DNA from: Ideonella sp.
GTDB taxonomy: Bacteria; Pseudomonadota; Gammaproteobacteria; Burkholderiales; Burkholderiaceae_C
Direction: 5' to 3'
NCBI GenBank assembly: GCA_016721465.1
Contig: JADKIA010000004.1
Span: 310,001 to 374,000 of the forward strand
Length of the DNA: 64,000 bases
Below the pieces are notes generated by a model, which ran no database searches, was not told the DNA's origin, and saw only the letters and a program-made list of their open reading frames with translations. Position 1 is the first letter of the stretch; every line of letters begins with the position of its first letter. Below are positions 16,425 through 25,340 of this stretch, piece by piece. Made by a program: the position numbers and the translations under genes.

Positions 16425-17432
16425 ATGAACATCATCATCCTCGACGACTATCAGGATGCCGTGCGCAAGCTGCCCTGCGCTGCACGGCTGGAACCCTTCA
16501 ATGCCAAGGTGTTCACCAACACCGTGAAGGGCATCGGACAGCTGTCGGTGCGCCTGCGCGATGCCGACGTGCTGGTGCTGATCCGCGAGCGCACCCACTT
16601 TCCCAGGGCCTTGCTCGAGAAGCTGCCCAAGCTCAAGCTCATCGCCCAGACCGGCAAGGTCGGGTCGCACATCGATGTCGACACCTGCACCCGCCTGGGC
16701 ATCGCCGTGGCCGAGGGCGTGGGCTCGCCCATCGCGCCGGCCGAGCTCACCTGGGCGTTGATCATGGCGGCGATGCGGCGCCTGCCGCAATACATCGGCA
16801 ACCTCAAGCACGGCGCCTGGCAGCAGAGCGGCCTGAAGGCTGCGTCGATGCCACCGAACTTCGCGCTCGGCATGGTGTTGCGAGGCAAGACGCTGGGCAT
16901 CTGGGGTTACGGCAAGATCGGCCAGTTGCTGGCCGGGTATGGCCGAGCCTTCGGCATGCAGGTGATGGTGTGGGGCAGCGAGGCCTCGCGCCTGAAGGCA
17001 GTGGCCGATGGCCATGCCGCCGCCGAAAGCCGCGAAGCCTTCTTCGCCACCAGTGACGTGCTCTCGCTGCATTTGCGCCTGGGCGATGCCACGCGCGGCA
17101 TCGTCAAGCTGGAGGACCTGGCACGCATGAAGGCCACTTCGTTGATCGTCAACACCTCGCGCGCCGAGCTGATCGAGGACAACGCGCTGGTCTCCGCGCT
17201 GAACAAGGGCCACCCGGGCATGGCCGCCGTGGACGTTTTCGAGAGCGAGCCGATCCTGCAAGGGCATCCGCTGCTGCGCCTGGAAAACGCGATCTGCACG
17301 CCGCACCTGGGCTATGTCGAGCAGGACAGCTACGAGCTGTACTTCGGCGCCGCCTTCGACAATGTCATCAATTTCATCCAGGGCACGCCCACGCAGATCG
17401 TCAATCCGGATTCGTTCAAGGTGCACCGTTGA
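16425..17432 (+). CDS. D-2-hydroxyacid dehydrogenase family protein
   Basis: This is a 335-residue NAD-dependent dehydrogenase of the formate/glycerate (SerA-like) family. The Rossmann motif GIWGYGKIG lies near residues 164-172. The catalytic triad is present as Arg in NTSRAELI, Glu in VDVFESEPIL and His in CTPHLGYVEQD. It has no ACT domain, unlike 3-phosphoglycerate dehydrogenases, so a serine-pathway role is unlikely. The physiological hydroxyacid is unknown. It stands alone, followed by a repeat-rich gap. Confidence 0.85.
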   Translation: MNIIILDDYQDAVRKLPCAARLEPFNAKVFTNTVKGIGQLSVRLRDADVLVLIRERTHFPRALLEKLPKLKLIAQTGKVGSHIDVDTCTRLGIAVAEGVGSPIAPAELTWALIMAAMRRLPQYIGNLKHGAWQQSGLKAASMPPNFALGMVLRGKTLGIWGYGKIGQLLAGYGRAFGMQVMVWGSEASRLKAVADGHAAAESREAFFATSDVLSLHLRLGDATRGIVKLEDLARMKATSLIVNTSRAELIEDNALVSALNKGHPGMAAVDVFESEPILQGHPLLRLENAICTPHLGYVEQDSYELYFGAAFDNVINFIQGTPTQIVNPDSFKVHR

Positions 17433-17520
17433 GCGCGGGGCCTTTGGGCAGCCTGTGGTGAGGCATGGTCTTGCACGGGTCCGCCATGCCGGTGACGCCT
17501 GATGAGCGCCCCAAGGACGC

Positions 17521-17618
17521 CGCCATGCGGCGCCCGTCCCCCGTGGGGATCAAGCAAAGTGGCGCATGGGGGGGCCGCCATGCGGCGCCCGTCCCCCGTG
17601 GGGATCAAGCAAAGTGGC
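17521..17618. repeat. Two tandem 43-bp identical repeats
   Basis: The 43-bp unit that opens CGCCATGCGGCGCCCG and ends AAGCAAAGTGGC occurs at 17521-17563 and again, identical, at 17576-17618 (period 55). Each unit contains short palindromes (GCCGCC-ATG-CGGCG, CCCCGTGGGG). The second copy runs into a further imperfect hairpin, GCAAAGTGGC-AGA-GCCACATTTGC. The block fills the gap between the dehydrogenase and the chromate transporter and looks like an expanding intergenic repeat. Confidence 0.8.
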
Positions 17619-17659
17619 AGAGCCACATTTGCTTGAGCAGTGATATCGCCGGCCCGTTC

Positions 17660-18229
17660 ATGGTGCGCGCCAAACCCCTGTCGTGCGGCCAATTGTTCCG
17701 GGTGTTTCAGCGCCTGGCATTGCAGGGCTTCGGCGGCGTGCTGCCGGTGGCCCACCGCGAGCTGGTGGACCGCGAGAACTGGCTCAGTGGCGAGGAGTTC
17801 GTGGAGCTGCTGGCGCTGAGCCAGGTGCTGCCCGGGCCGAACATCATCAACCTGGCCTTGATCTTCGGCGACCGGCACTTCGGCTGGCGCGGTGCCGTGG
17901 CCAGTGTCGCCGGCTTGCTTGCCGCACCACTGCTCATCGTGCTGCTGCTCGCAGCGCTGTACCGCCAGTTCGCCGCGCAAGCAATGGTGGTGGGCGCGCT
18001 GCGGGGCATGGGCGCCGTGGCGGCCGGGCTGGTGGCATCCACCGCCATCAAGCTGTCGGCCACGCTGGACAAGAGTGTGATGGGCCTGGCCCTGGGTGCG
18101 GCCTTCGGCCTGGGCACCTTCGTGGCCGTGGGCCTGCTGCGATGGCCACTGGTGTGGGTGGTGCTGGGCATCGGTGGTGCTGCCATGGCGGTCGCTTGGC
18201 GACGGCTGGCGCGTGTGGCCGAGGCATGA
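17660..18229 (+). CDS. chrA: Chromate transporter, N-terminal half (ChrA family)
   Basis: This 189-residue protein is one half of a split ChrA (CHR) transporter, the family that exports chromate or related oxyanions. It has the start QLFRVFQRLALQGFGGVLP and the CHR signature ALSQVLPGPNIINLALIFGD, followed by about five hydrophobic helices. The ATG at 17660 is chosen because the upstream frame crosses the tandem repeats. The partner half lies immediately downstream, as in two-gene short-chain CHR systems. Confidence 0.85.
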   Translation: MVRAKPLSCGQLFRVFQRLALQGFGGVLPVAHRELVDRENWLSGEEFVELLALSQVLPGPNIINLALIFGDRHFGWRGAVASVAGLLAAPLLIVLLLAALYRQFAAQAMVVGALRGMGAVAAGLVASTAIKLSATLDKSVMGLALGAAFGLGTFVAVGLLRWPLVWVVLGIGGAAMAVAWRRLARVAEA

Positions 18230-18299
18230 GCCCCATGCAGCCGCGTGCAAGGCTCGGTGCCGGCCCGGCAGGAACAGCCCTGTGCCATGGGGTGCTGCT

Positions 18300-18884
18300 T
18301 TGAGTGCCAACCCGCAGATCGTGATCGGTGGCTGGTCCATGCTGGGCATGCACGGCCTGGGCTGGGTCGACCTGGCCCAGCTGTGCGGGCATTGCATGGT
18401 GCTGTCACTGCTGGCGGTGGGCGGCGCCATGGCCACCGCGCCCGACATCCAGCGCTACCTGGTGCAGGAACGGGGCTGGATGGGTGCGGACGACTTCACC
18501 GCCGCCGTCGCCATCGCCCAGTCGGCGCCCGGGCCGAATGTGCTGTTCGTCGCGCTCATGGGCTGGCAGGTGGCAGGCCTGGCCGGCGTGGTGGCCATGC
18601 TGACGGGCATCCTGCTGCCCTCGTCGGTCCTGGCCATCACGGTGGCTCGTTACGGCCGGCGGCGTGCGCAGTCACTGGCGATGCGTGCCTTCACCGGCGG
18701 CATGGTGCCCATCACGCTCGGTCTGCTGGTGTCCACCGGCTGGCTGCTGGCGGCGCCCGTGCGCGCCCATCCCGTGGCCTGGTTGTTGGTGCTGGGCACT
18801 GCCGCCGTGGCAGCCCGCACGCGCCTCAGTGTGTTGTGGATGATGGCCGTCGGTGCGGTGGTGGGCATGCTGGGGTGGGTGTGA
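18300..18884 (+). CDS. chrA: Chromate transporter, second half (ChrA family)
   Basis: This is the complementary CHR domain: CGHCMVLSLLAVGGAMATAPD, then the signature AIAQSAPGPNVLFVALMGW and several membrane helices. The start is uncertain. TTG 18300 would sit in a TTGA overlap with a 25-codon reading frame that opens at ATG 18226 inside the end of the first half. GTG 18321 and ATG 18339 are alternatives. The product is about 181-194 residues. The LysE gene begins in a TGATG overlap at its stop. Confidence 0.8.
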   Translation: MSANPQIVIGGWSMLGMHGLGWVDLAQLCGHCMVLSLLAVGGAMATAPDIQRYLVQERGWMGADDFTAAVAIAQSAPGPNVLFVALMGWQVAGLAGVVAMLTGILLPSSVLAITVARYGRRRAQSLAMRAFTGGMVPITLGLLVSTGWLLAAPVRAHPVAWLLVLGTAAVAARTRLSVLWMMAVGAVVGMLGWV

Positions 18885-19546
18885 TGACGCCATGGCTGGC
18901 GGTGCCGGGGCTCGATGGAGTGCAAGGCCTGGCCGTCTTCGTTGGCGCCGGGCTGTTGCTGAATTTGACCCCCGGGGCGGACGTGGCGCTCATCGCGGCC
19001 CGCAGCGCAGGGCAAGGCGCGCGTTCGGGCGCTGCGGCCGCCCTGGGTGTGGGCGCCGGGTGCGGCCTGCATGCGTTGGCGGCGGCGCTGGGCCTGTCGG
19101 CCCTGGTGGCGGGCTCGCCCTGGGCGTTTGCGGCCTTGCGCTGGGCGGGTGCGGCTTACCTGCTGTGGCTGGGCTGGGGCATGCTGCGTGCCGCGGCGGC
19201 GGCGCAGGCCGCGATCGGGGCCGACCTGCCCCCAGCCTCGTTCGGCCGGGTCTTCCTGCAGGGCTTCTGGACCAATGCGTTGAACCCCAAGGTGGTGATG
19301 TTCTTCCTCGCCTTCGTGCCTCAATTCGTGCGGCCGGACGCCCCGCATCCGGCACTGTCCTTTGCGCTGTTGGGCATCGTCTTCAGCGTCAATGGCACGC
19401 TGGTGAACCTGGGCTTTGCAGTCGCCCTGGCCTCGCTGCGGCAGCGCTTCGGCGGTGGCGGGCGCTGGGGCGCCTGGTTGGCCCGGGGCACGGGCGCGGT
19501 GTTGATCGCGCTCGGGCTGAAGCTGGCGCTGGGCGATCGCGTCTGA
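18884..19546 (+). CDS. LysE/RhtB family amino-acid exporter
   Basis: This 220-residue membrane protein belongs to the LysE/RhtB superfamily, which exports amino acids or their derivatives. The family signature is VGAGLLLNLTPGADVALIAARS near the N-terminus, followed by GVGAGCGLHALAAALGLSAL and the conserved FLQGFWTNALNPKVVMFFLAFVP. Six hydrophobic helices are apparent. It starts in a TGATG overlap with the second chromate-transporter half, so the three genes are probably one transcript, although their substrates need not be related. Confidence 0.9.
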   Translation: MTPWLAVPGLDGVQGLAVFVGAGLLLNLTPGADVALIAARSAGQGARSGAAAALGVGAGCGLHALAAALGLSALVAGSPWAFAALRWAGAAYLLWLGWGMLRAAAAAQAAIGADLPPASFGRVFLQGFWTNALNPKVVMFFLAFVPQFVRPDAPHPALSFALLGIVFSVNGTLVNLGFAVALASLRQRFGGGGRWGAWLARGTGAVLIALGLKLALGDRV

Positions 19547-19565
19547 CGGACGCGGCTGACCGGCT

Positions 19566-21152
19566 TCATGCGAAGCGGCCATGCAGGAACCAGCCGGAGG
19601 CGCCATCGATGGCGCCATCGGGCACGGCATCGGCAGCCACCGGCAGGCGGCTGCGGTAGACCCACACCAGCGCATCGTCGCCCGCCTGAGCGACGTAGTA
19701 GTCGCGTGCCGCCAATGCGCCGTCCCACCAGCCGGACTCGATGCGCTCGGGCCCAGCCAGCAATTGCAGCGGGCGGCCATCGAGGCACGGTCGCTGCGCT
19801 TGCAGCCGCAGCGGCTCGGGCTCGGGACACAGCCACACCGGGCGAGTCACCATGTCGTTGTCAGCCCTCGGCTTGGCGGCCAAGGGTCGTGCCTTGGTGG
19901 GGACACTGCCGCCGCGCCCCGCCCACTGGCGCGCCAGTTGCGTCGGATCGACCGGCTGCGATACGGTGGCGCGCTCGGGCCGGTGGTCCTGTGCCAATTG
20001 CAGGCCACGCACCTGCTCGCGGCCCAGGCGCGCCTGCAGACGCTCGACCAGGCGGGTGAGCCCGGCGTGCTCGCTGGCACGGGTGGGGAACAACTCGGCA
20101 TTCGGCGCCTCGCCCGGCACCACGGTGTCGCAGTGCAGGCTGAGCTCCAGTGCCGGCGCGGCCAGCGGCAGGCGGCCCAGGCGCTCGCGCAGCAGTTGCT
20201 GCAAGTGCTGCGGGTCGATGGCGGGCTCGGCCAGGGCGATGTCCAGGTCGGTGTGGAATGCGGGCTCGTCGTCCACGGCATGGCGGTGCCGTGATTCGTG
20301 GTGCATGCGCAGCGTGAAGCGCGCGATGCGGCCGTGCCGTGCCTGCGCCCAGGCCACCAGTCGCGCCAGCAGGATGGCCGCACCGGAGCCCACCTGATCG
20401 CTGCGCTCGGCACGCGTGAACAGCTCGACGCGGCTGGTGAATCGCAGCGGCAGATTCACCCACTCGTGGGGTTCGGGGGCGTCGCCCCGGGCACGGTCCA
20501 GGTCGAGCAGCAAGGCGGGCCCGAAGCGCCGCGCCAGGCCTGCGCGCGGCAAGGCGCGCAGATCGGCCAGCGTGCGCAGGCCCATGCCCTGCAGGGCCTC
20601 ACCGTGCTCGCGCCCTGCATCGAGCAGGGCCACCGGGGCGTCGTCCAGCAAGTTGCGCAGCGGGTCCAGGGCGGTGCTGTGCGGGCCCTGCACCAGATCA
20701 GCGCGCCAACGCGCCAGCAGGTGGGCACCCGCCGCGGTGGGTGCCGTGGCCCACTGCACCTGGTGGCCCAGGGGCTGCAGGGCGGCCTGCAAGCGCCGCA
20801 ACAAGGCCTCGAGCCCGCCAAAGTAGCGCAGGCTGGCCTGCACTTCCAGCCGCACGCCCTGCCCCACCACCGCCACCGCCGGGGTGAAGGCCAGTGCTGC
20901 GTGCGCCACCGCGGTCAGCGCCTGGGTGTCGCGCCAGGCATCGGCCTGGCCCAGCAGCAGGTCGGGCGCCAGAGCCAGCGCGGTGGCACGCTTCAGCCCG
21001 GGCTGCACGCCCAGTGCCCGGGCGGCCGTGTTGGTCTGCACGACGCGGTGCGCCTCGACCAGGGCCGCCGGCCGCCCCGCCTGGGCCGGTGCGAGCGTGG
21101 CCGCAAAGGCCTCGAGCGACAGGGCTGGCAAATGCAGGGCAATCCACAGCAC
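19566..21152 (-). CDS. imuB: ImuB, Y-family polymerase-like mutagenesis protein
   Basis: ImuB is a catalytically inactive Y-family polymerase that links the beta clamp and DnaE2 (ImuC) in SOS mutagenesis. The 528-residue protein starts MLWIALHLPALSLEAFA and carries the helix-hairpin-helix-like segment LQGMGLRTLADLRALPRAGLARRFG. Acidic polymerase residues at the usual positions are not evident. The C-terminus ends YYVAQAGDDALVWVYRSR and WFLHGRFA, which is typical of ImuB. It follows imuA by 15 bases on the same strand. No dnaE2 gene follows; the next gene is lysE in the opposite direction. Confidence 0.92.
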   Translation of the reverse strand: MLWIALHLPALSLEAFAATLAPAQAGRPAALVEAHRVVQTNTAARALGVQPGLKRATALALAPDLLLGQADAWRDTQALTAVAHAALAFTPAVAVVGQGVRLEVQASLRYFGGLEALLRRLQAALQPLGHQVQWATAPTAAGAHLLARWRADLVQGPHSTALDPLRNLLDDAPVALLDAGREHGEALQGMGLRTLADLRALPRAGLARRFGPALLLDLDRARGDAPEPHEWVNLPLRFTSRVELFTRAERSDQVGSGAAILLARLVAWAQARHGRIARFTLRMHHESRHRHAVDDEPAFHTDLDIALAEPAIDPQHLQQLLRERLGRLPLAAPALELSLHCDTVVPGEAPNAELFPTRASEHAGLTRLVERLQARLGREQVRGLQLAQDHRPERATVSQPVDPTQLARQWAGRGGSVPTKARPLAAKPRADNDMVTRPVWLCPEPEPLRLQAQRPCLDGRPLQLLAGPERIESGWWDGALAARDYYVAQAGDDALVWVYRSRLPVAADAVPDGAIDGASGWFLHGRFA

Positions 21153-21167
21153 GCGTCACCCCCGCCC

Positions 21168-21953
21168 TCACAGACGCCGCGCCAGCGCGGGCCGCAGCGC
21201 GACGCCGGTCGGTGCTTGAGCCTCGGCCCGTTCGCGCAGGTGATCGCTCAACACCGGTGGCAGCGGCAGGTGCAAGGGTTCGGCCAGCGGCGGCCCGCGT
21301 CGCTTGAGCAGGCGCAGCGACAAGGCATCGATGCCCGCAGGCGCCAGCAGCAGGCGCAGCGGCGCCACGCTGGGCTTGCTGCGCGCAGACGAGTCGCGGA
21401 ACACGAACACCGGCCCGTCGTGCACCTGAGCCGCCAGTTGCAGGCGGCGCAAGGCATCGGACTTCAGGCCCATCGGCAGCCAGGCCAGGGCCGCGCCCAG
21501 GTGGCCGCTCTTGAGCGCCTGCTCCAGCGCCCACAGCAGGTCCCGCCCCCGCACCACCAGCCAATGGCCCACGTCGATGCCGATCTGCCCGAGCGCCCAG
21601 CCGCACAGCGCCCCCGGTGGCTCGAACAGCATCACGCTGTGGCGAGCCGGTGAGGCACCGCCCGGCCGCACGGCCAAGGCCGCCAGCGCCGGCGCAAGCA
21701 GTCGCATCTCACCCAGACCTGGGTGCGGCAGCAGCAACTCGGTGAGCACGCGGTGCGGCCAGCCCCCACCAGGCAACGCCGCATCGAGCACCTCAAACCC
21801 GCTGGGCGTCACCGCCGTGCAGGCCGAGCCCAACTGGTTGGCCCGCCACAGCGCCGGGTGCAGTGCCTCGGGCGAGGCCAGGAAGAACGGCCTGGCCGCA
21901 GGCCCATCCGGATCGACCAGCCCGCCCACGGCCAAGGCCCCCGGCCTCGGCAT
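21168..21953 (-). CDS. imuA: ImuA, translesion synthesis-associated protein
   Basis: ImuA is a RecA/SulA-like accessory factor for ImuB-dependent mutagenesis. The core begins around ALHPALWRANQLGS and continues with GFEVLDAALPGGGWPHRVLTELL and CGWALGQIGIDVGHWLVVRG. The ATG at 21953 gives 261 residues and leaves room for a leader after the LexA box at 22006-22021. GTG 21998 is an alternative that would fall almost inside the promoter. LexA control of imuA-imuB is expected from the box. Confidence 0.85.
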   Translation of the reverse strand: MPRPGALAVGGLVDPDGPAARPFFLASPEALHPALWRANQLGSACTAVTPSGFEVLDAALPGGGWPHRVLTELLLPHPGLGEMRLLAPALAALAVRPGGASPARHSVMLFEPPGALCGWALGQIGIDVGHWLVVRGRDLLWALEQALKSGHLGAALAWLPMGLKSDALRRLQLAAQVHDGPVFVFRDSSARSKPSVAPLRLLLAPAGIDALSLRLLKRRGPPLAEPLHLPLPPVLSDHLRERAEAQAPTGVALRPALARRL

Positions 21954-22005
21954 CGGGGCGTCGAACAACGGCAGGGGCAGGGTCGGCGACAGGTTCACCA
22001 GAATA

Positions 22006-22021
22006 CTGTACGTCCATACAG
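22006..22021. promoter_or_regulatory. LexA box upstream of imuA (and facing msbA)
   Basis: CTGTACGTCCATACAG is a near-ideal LexA operator with perfect 5-base arms CTGTA and TACAG. It lies 52 bases upstream of the imuA start and 84 bases upstream of the divergent msbA start, so it could influence either promoter. Confidence 0.85.
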
Positions 22022-22105
22022 TATCCGAGGCAAGCCCGAAACCAGCGCCGATAATCACGCCCGCGCTGCGCCAGATGCCGCGTTCCCCTGGTTCACGCCG
22101 GTCCC

Positions 22106-23830
22106 ATGCCCACCCTGCTGCAGCGCTTTGCCCGCATCGCCCCTCACTTCCGGCAGGCCCGCATCGGCTTGGTGGTGGCGCTGGTCGGCTCGCTGATCGG
22201 GGCGGCCACAGAGCCCATGATTCCGGCGCTGCTCAAGCCGTTGCTCGATCAGGGTTTCGGCGCCGGCCAGCTGCCGCTGTGGGCCGTGCCGGTGGCCATC
22301 GTCGGTCTGTTCACGCTGCGCGGCGTGGCCGGTTTCATCGCGCAGTACGCGCTGTCCTGGGCCACCCAGCGCGGCGTGCAGGATTTGCGCCAGCAACTCT
22401 TCCAGCGCCTGCTCACCGCCAGCGGTGCGATGTTCACCCAGACTTCCACCAGCAGCCTGACCAACACCCTGGTGTACGAAGTGCAATCGGGCGCCACGAT
22501 GCTGGTCAATACCGTGCAGACGCTGCTGAAGGACTCCCTCACACTCGTGGCGCTGCTGGTCTACCTGTTCTGGCTGAACTGGAAGCTCACGCTGTTCGTC
22601 GCGGTGCTGTTCCCGGCCGTGGCCGTGGTGATGAAGGTGGTGGGCAAGCGGCTGCACCGTCTCACGCGCGAAGGCCAGGAGGCCACCGACCAGCTGGCCT
22701 ACGTGGTGGAAGAGAACGTGCTGGCCTGGCGCATCGTGCGCATGCACGGCGCGGCCGCCGCGCAGGCCTCGCGTTTCGAGCGTCACGCGCTGGCGCTGCG
22801 CCGCGTGTTGCTGAAGATCGTGGCCTCGGGCGCCGCCATCACACCGCTGACGCAGATCTTCGCGGCCCTGGCCCTGTCGGCCGTGGTGGTGGTGGCGCTG
22901 TGGCAAAGCCATTCGGACGGTGCCACGGTGGGTGGCTTCGTGGCCTTCATCACCGCCATGCTGATGCTGGTGGCGCCGATCAAGCACCTGAGCGATGTGA
23001 TGACGCCGATGACCCGCGGCCTGGCCTCCATCGAGCGCGGCCTGGAACTGCTGGACGCCCACCCGGCCGAACGCGGGGGCTCGCATGCGCCCGCCCGTGC
23101 CCAGGGCGCGATCGAACTGCGCGACGTGACACTGCGCTACCGCGACGACCAGGCCAATGCGCTGGACGGCCTGAGCCTGTGCATCCAACCCGGTGAGATC
23201 GTCGCCCTGGTGGGCCCGTCGGGCGCCGGCAAGTCCTCGCTGATCAACCTGCTGCCGCGCTTCATCGAGCCGGGCGCCGGCCAGATCACGCTGGATGGCG
23301 TGGCGCTGGCGCAGTGGGACGTCGACACCTTGCGCCGCCAGTTCGCCCTGGTGAGCCAGGACGTGGTGCTGTTCAACGACAGCATCGCCGCCAACATCGC
23401 GCTCGGCGACACGCCCGACCCCGCCCGGGTGCAGGCCGCGCTGCAGGGCGCGCACCTGGCCGAGTTCGTGGCCGGCCTGCCGCAGGGCGCCGACAGCCTC
23501 ATCGGCCACAACGGCGGCGAACTCTCCGGCGGTCAGCGCCAGCGCCTGGCCATCGCCCGCGCGCTGTACAAGAACGCCCCGATCCTGATCCTGGACGAGG
23601 CCACGTCCGCACTCGACAGCGAGTCCGAACGCGCCGTGCAGGCCGCGCTCGACGACCTGATGCGCGGACGCACGACATTGGTGATAGCCCACCGCCTGTC
23701 CACCATCGAGCACGCCCACCGCATCGTGGTGCTGGACGCCGGCCGCGTCGCCGAGCAAGGCACCCACGCCGAGCTGCTGGCGCTCGGTGGCCTGTATGCC
23801 CGCCTGCATGCCATGCAATTTCGCACCTGA
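22106..23830 (+). CDS. msbA: Lipid A export ABC transporter, ATP-binding/permease protein
   Basis: MsbA is a homodimeric flippase that moves lipid A-core across the inner membrane. The 574-residue half-transporter has six membrane helices (about 25-300) with PMIPALLKPLLDQGFG in the first loop, as in MsbA. An ABC domain follows with Walker A GPSGAGKSS, signature LSGGQRQRLAIARAL and Walker B ILILDEATSALD. It is divergent from imuA over the LexA box. The downstream AhpD-like gene begins 12 bases after its stop. Confidence 0.9.
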   Translation: MPTLLQRFARIAPHFRQARIGLVVALVGSLIGAATEPMIPALLKPLLDQGFGAGQLPLWAVPVAIVGLFTLRGVAGFIAQYALSWATQRGVQDLRQQLFQRLLTASGAMFTQTSTSSLTNTLVYEVQSGATMLVNTVQTLLKDSLTLVALLVYLFWLNWKLTLFVAVLFPAVAVVMKVVGKRLHRLTREGQEATDQLAYVVEENVLAWRIVRMHGAAAAQASRFERHALALRRVLLKIVASGAAITPLTQIFAALALSAVVVVALWQSHSDGATVGGFVAFITAMLMLVAPIKHLSDVMTPMTRGLASIERGLELLDAHPAERGGSHAPARAQGAIELRDVTLRYRDDQANALDGLSLCIQPGEIVALVGPSGAGKSSLINLLPRFIEPGAGQITLDGVALAQWDVDTLRRQFALVSQDVVLFNDSIAANIALGDTPDPARVQAALQGAHLAEFVAGLPQGADSLIGHNGGELSGGQRQRLAIARALYKNAPILILDEATSALDSESERAVQAALDDLMRGRTTLVIAHRLSTIEHAHRIVVLDAGRVAEQGTHAELLALGGLYARLHAMQFRT

Positions 23831-23842
23831 AGGAGACCCGAG

Positions 23843-24433
23843 ATGACCGCCATCAGCCGCTACCCCATCCCCGACCTGAACGACCTGCCCGAGGACATGC
23901 GCACGCGCATCCTCGACGTGCAGGCCCGATCCGGCTTCGTGCCCAACGTGTTCCTGGCGCTGGCGCACCGCCCGGCCGAGTGGCGCGCCTTCATGGCCTA
24001 TCACGATGCGCTGCTGGTCAAGGACACCGGCAGCCTCACCAAGGGCGAGCGCGAGATGATCATCGTGACCACCTCGGCCGCCAACCAGTGCCTGTATTGC
24101 GTGGTGGCGCACGGCGCCATCCTGCGCATCTACGAAAAGAAGCCGCTGGTGGCCGATCAGGTGGCCATCAACTACCGCAAGGCGGACATCCCGCCGCGCC
24201 AGCGCGCCATGCTCGATTTCGCGATGAAGGTGTGCCAGAACTCGGCCGCAGTGGAGGACGCTGATTTCGAGCGTTTGCGCCCGCATGGCTTCAGCGACGA
24301 GGACATCTGGGACATCGCCGCCATCACCGCCTTCTTCGGCCTGAGCAACCGCCTGGCCAACGTGACCGGCATGCGACCCAATGACGAGTTCTTCCTGATG
24401 GGGCGCCTGCCGCGCGAGAAGAAGCCGGGGTGA
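23843..24433 (+). CDS. AhpD-like peroxidase-related enzyme (carboxymuconolactone decarboxylase fold)
   Basis: This 196-residue protein has the AhpD-like fold with a CxxC motif in SAANQCLYCVVAHGA, followed by the His that forms the alkylhydroperoxidase core. The KDTGSLTKGEREMIIVTT and DIAAITAFFGLSNRLANVTG segments match the uncharacterised peroxidase-related enzymes of this superfamily. It probably protects against peroxides using the redox-active cysteines; the electron donor is unknown. It follows msbA closely and is followed after 4 bases by an aldo/keto reductase. Confidence 0.88.
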   Translation: MTAISRYPIPDLNDLPEDMRTRILDVQARSGFVPNVFLALAHRPAEWRAFMAYHDALLVKDTGSLTKGEREMIIVTTSAANQCLYCVVAHGAILRIYEKKPLVADQVAINYRKADIPPRQRAMLDFAMKVCQNSAAVEDADFERLRPHGFSDEDIWDIAAITAFFGLSNRLANVTGMRPNDEFFLMGRLPREKKPG

Positions 24434-24437
24434 TGCG

Positions 24438-25310
24438 ATGAATGCCGAGCTCTCACCCATCGTTGCGGGCGCCTGGCGCATGGCCGAATGGGGCTGGACG
24501 CCGACCGAACGCCTGCGCTGGATCGAGCAGAACATCGAGCTCGGCATCACCAGCTTCGACCATGCCGACATCTACGGCGGCTACAGCGTCGAAGGCCTGT
24601 TCGGCGAGGCCTTGGCGCTGGCACCCAAGCTGCGCCACAAGATCCAGTTGGTCAGCAAGTGCGGCATCCGGTTGGTGTCGCCAGCCCGTCTGGGCAACCT
24701 GGTGAAGCACTACGACACCTCGGCCGCCCACGTGCGGGCGTCGGTGGAGCACTCGCTGCGCGCCCTGCGCACCGATCACCTGGATGTGCTGCTGATCCAC
24801 CGACCCGACGCGCTGATGGACGTGGACGCCCTGTCCACCACCTTCGACCTGCTGCGCGCCGAAGGCAAGGTACTGCACTTCGGCGTCTCCAACTTCACGC
24901 CCGCGCAGCTGGCGCCGCTGCACCGCCGCTGCCCGCTGGTGACCAATCAGATCGAGTTGTCGCCCCTGCACCGCCAGCCCTTGCACGATGGCACCTTGGA
25001 CCAGTGCCAGGACCTGGGTCTGCGGCCCATGATCTGGTCACCGCTGGCGGGCGGGCGCATCTTCGGTGACGACGCGGCGGACGCTCAACGTGTGCGCCAG
25101 GTGCTCACCGAGTTGCAGCGCGAGACCGGCGCGGGCTGGGTCACGCTGCTCATTGCGTGGCTGTTGCGCCACCCGAGCCGGCCGCTGCCGGTGATCGGCA
25201 CGCGGCGCGTCGAGATGGCGCGCGAGGCCATGGCGGCGCTGCAATTGAATCTGGATGCCCAGCAGTGGTACCGGCTGTGGCAGGCCGGCGCCGGGCACGA
25301 GGTGCCCTGA
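24438..25310 (+). CDS. Aldo/keto reductase, YdhF-like
   Basis: This 290-residue NADPH-dependent oxidoreductase has a TIM-barrel fold. The AKR catalytic tetrad can be seen as Asp and Tyr in FDHADIYGGYSVEGLFGEAL, Lys in LVSKCGIRL and His in DVLLIHRPD. The C-terminal LPVIGTRRVEMAREAM binds the cofactor adenine phosphate. It begins 4 bases after the AhpD-like stop and probably shares its transcript. Substrate is not predictable. Confidence 0.9.
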   Translation: MNAELSPIVAGAWRMAEWGWTPTERLRWIEQNIELGITSFDHADIYGGYSVEGLFGEALALAPKLRHKIQLVSKCGIRLVSPARLGNLVKHYDTSAAHVRASVEHSLRALRTDHLDVLLIHRPDALMDVDALSTTFDLLRAEGKVLHFGVSNFTPAQLAPLHRRCPLVTNQIELSPLHRQPLHDGTLDQCQDLGLRPMIWSPLAGGRIFGDDAADAQRVRQVLTELQRETGAGWVTLLIAWLLRHPSRPLPVIGTRRVEMAREAMAALQLNLDAQQWYRLWQAGAGHEVP

Positions 25311-25340
25311 GGCCGGCGCGGCGCCGGCAGGCGCGCTCGC

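Noticed and set aside
22055..24571. An 838-codon open frame on the minus strand
   Set aside because: It lies opposite msbA and the AhpD-like gene, both clear; the translation is low-complexity Gly/His/Gln sequence.
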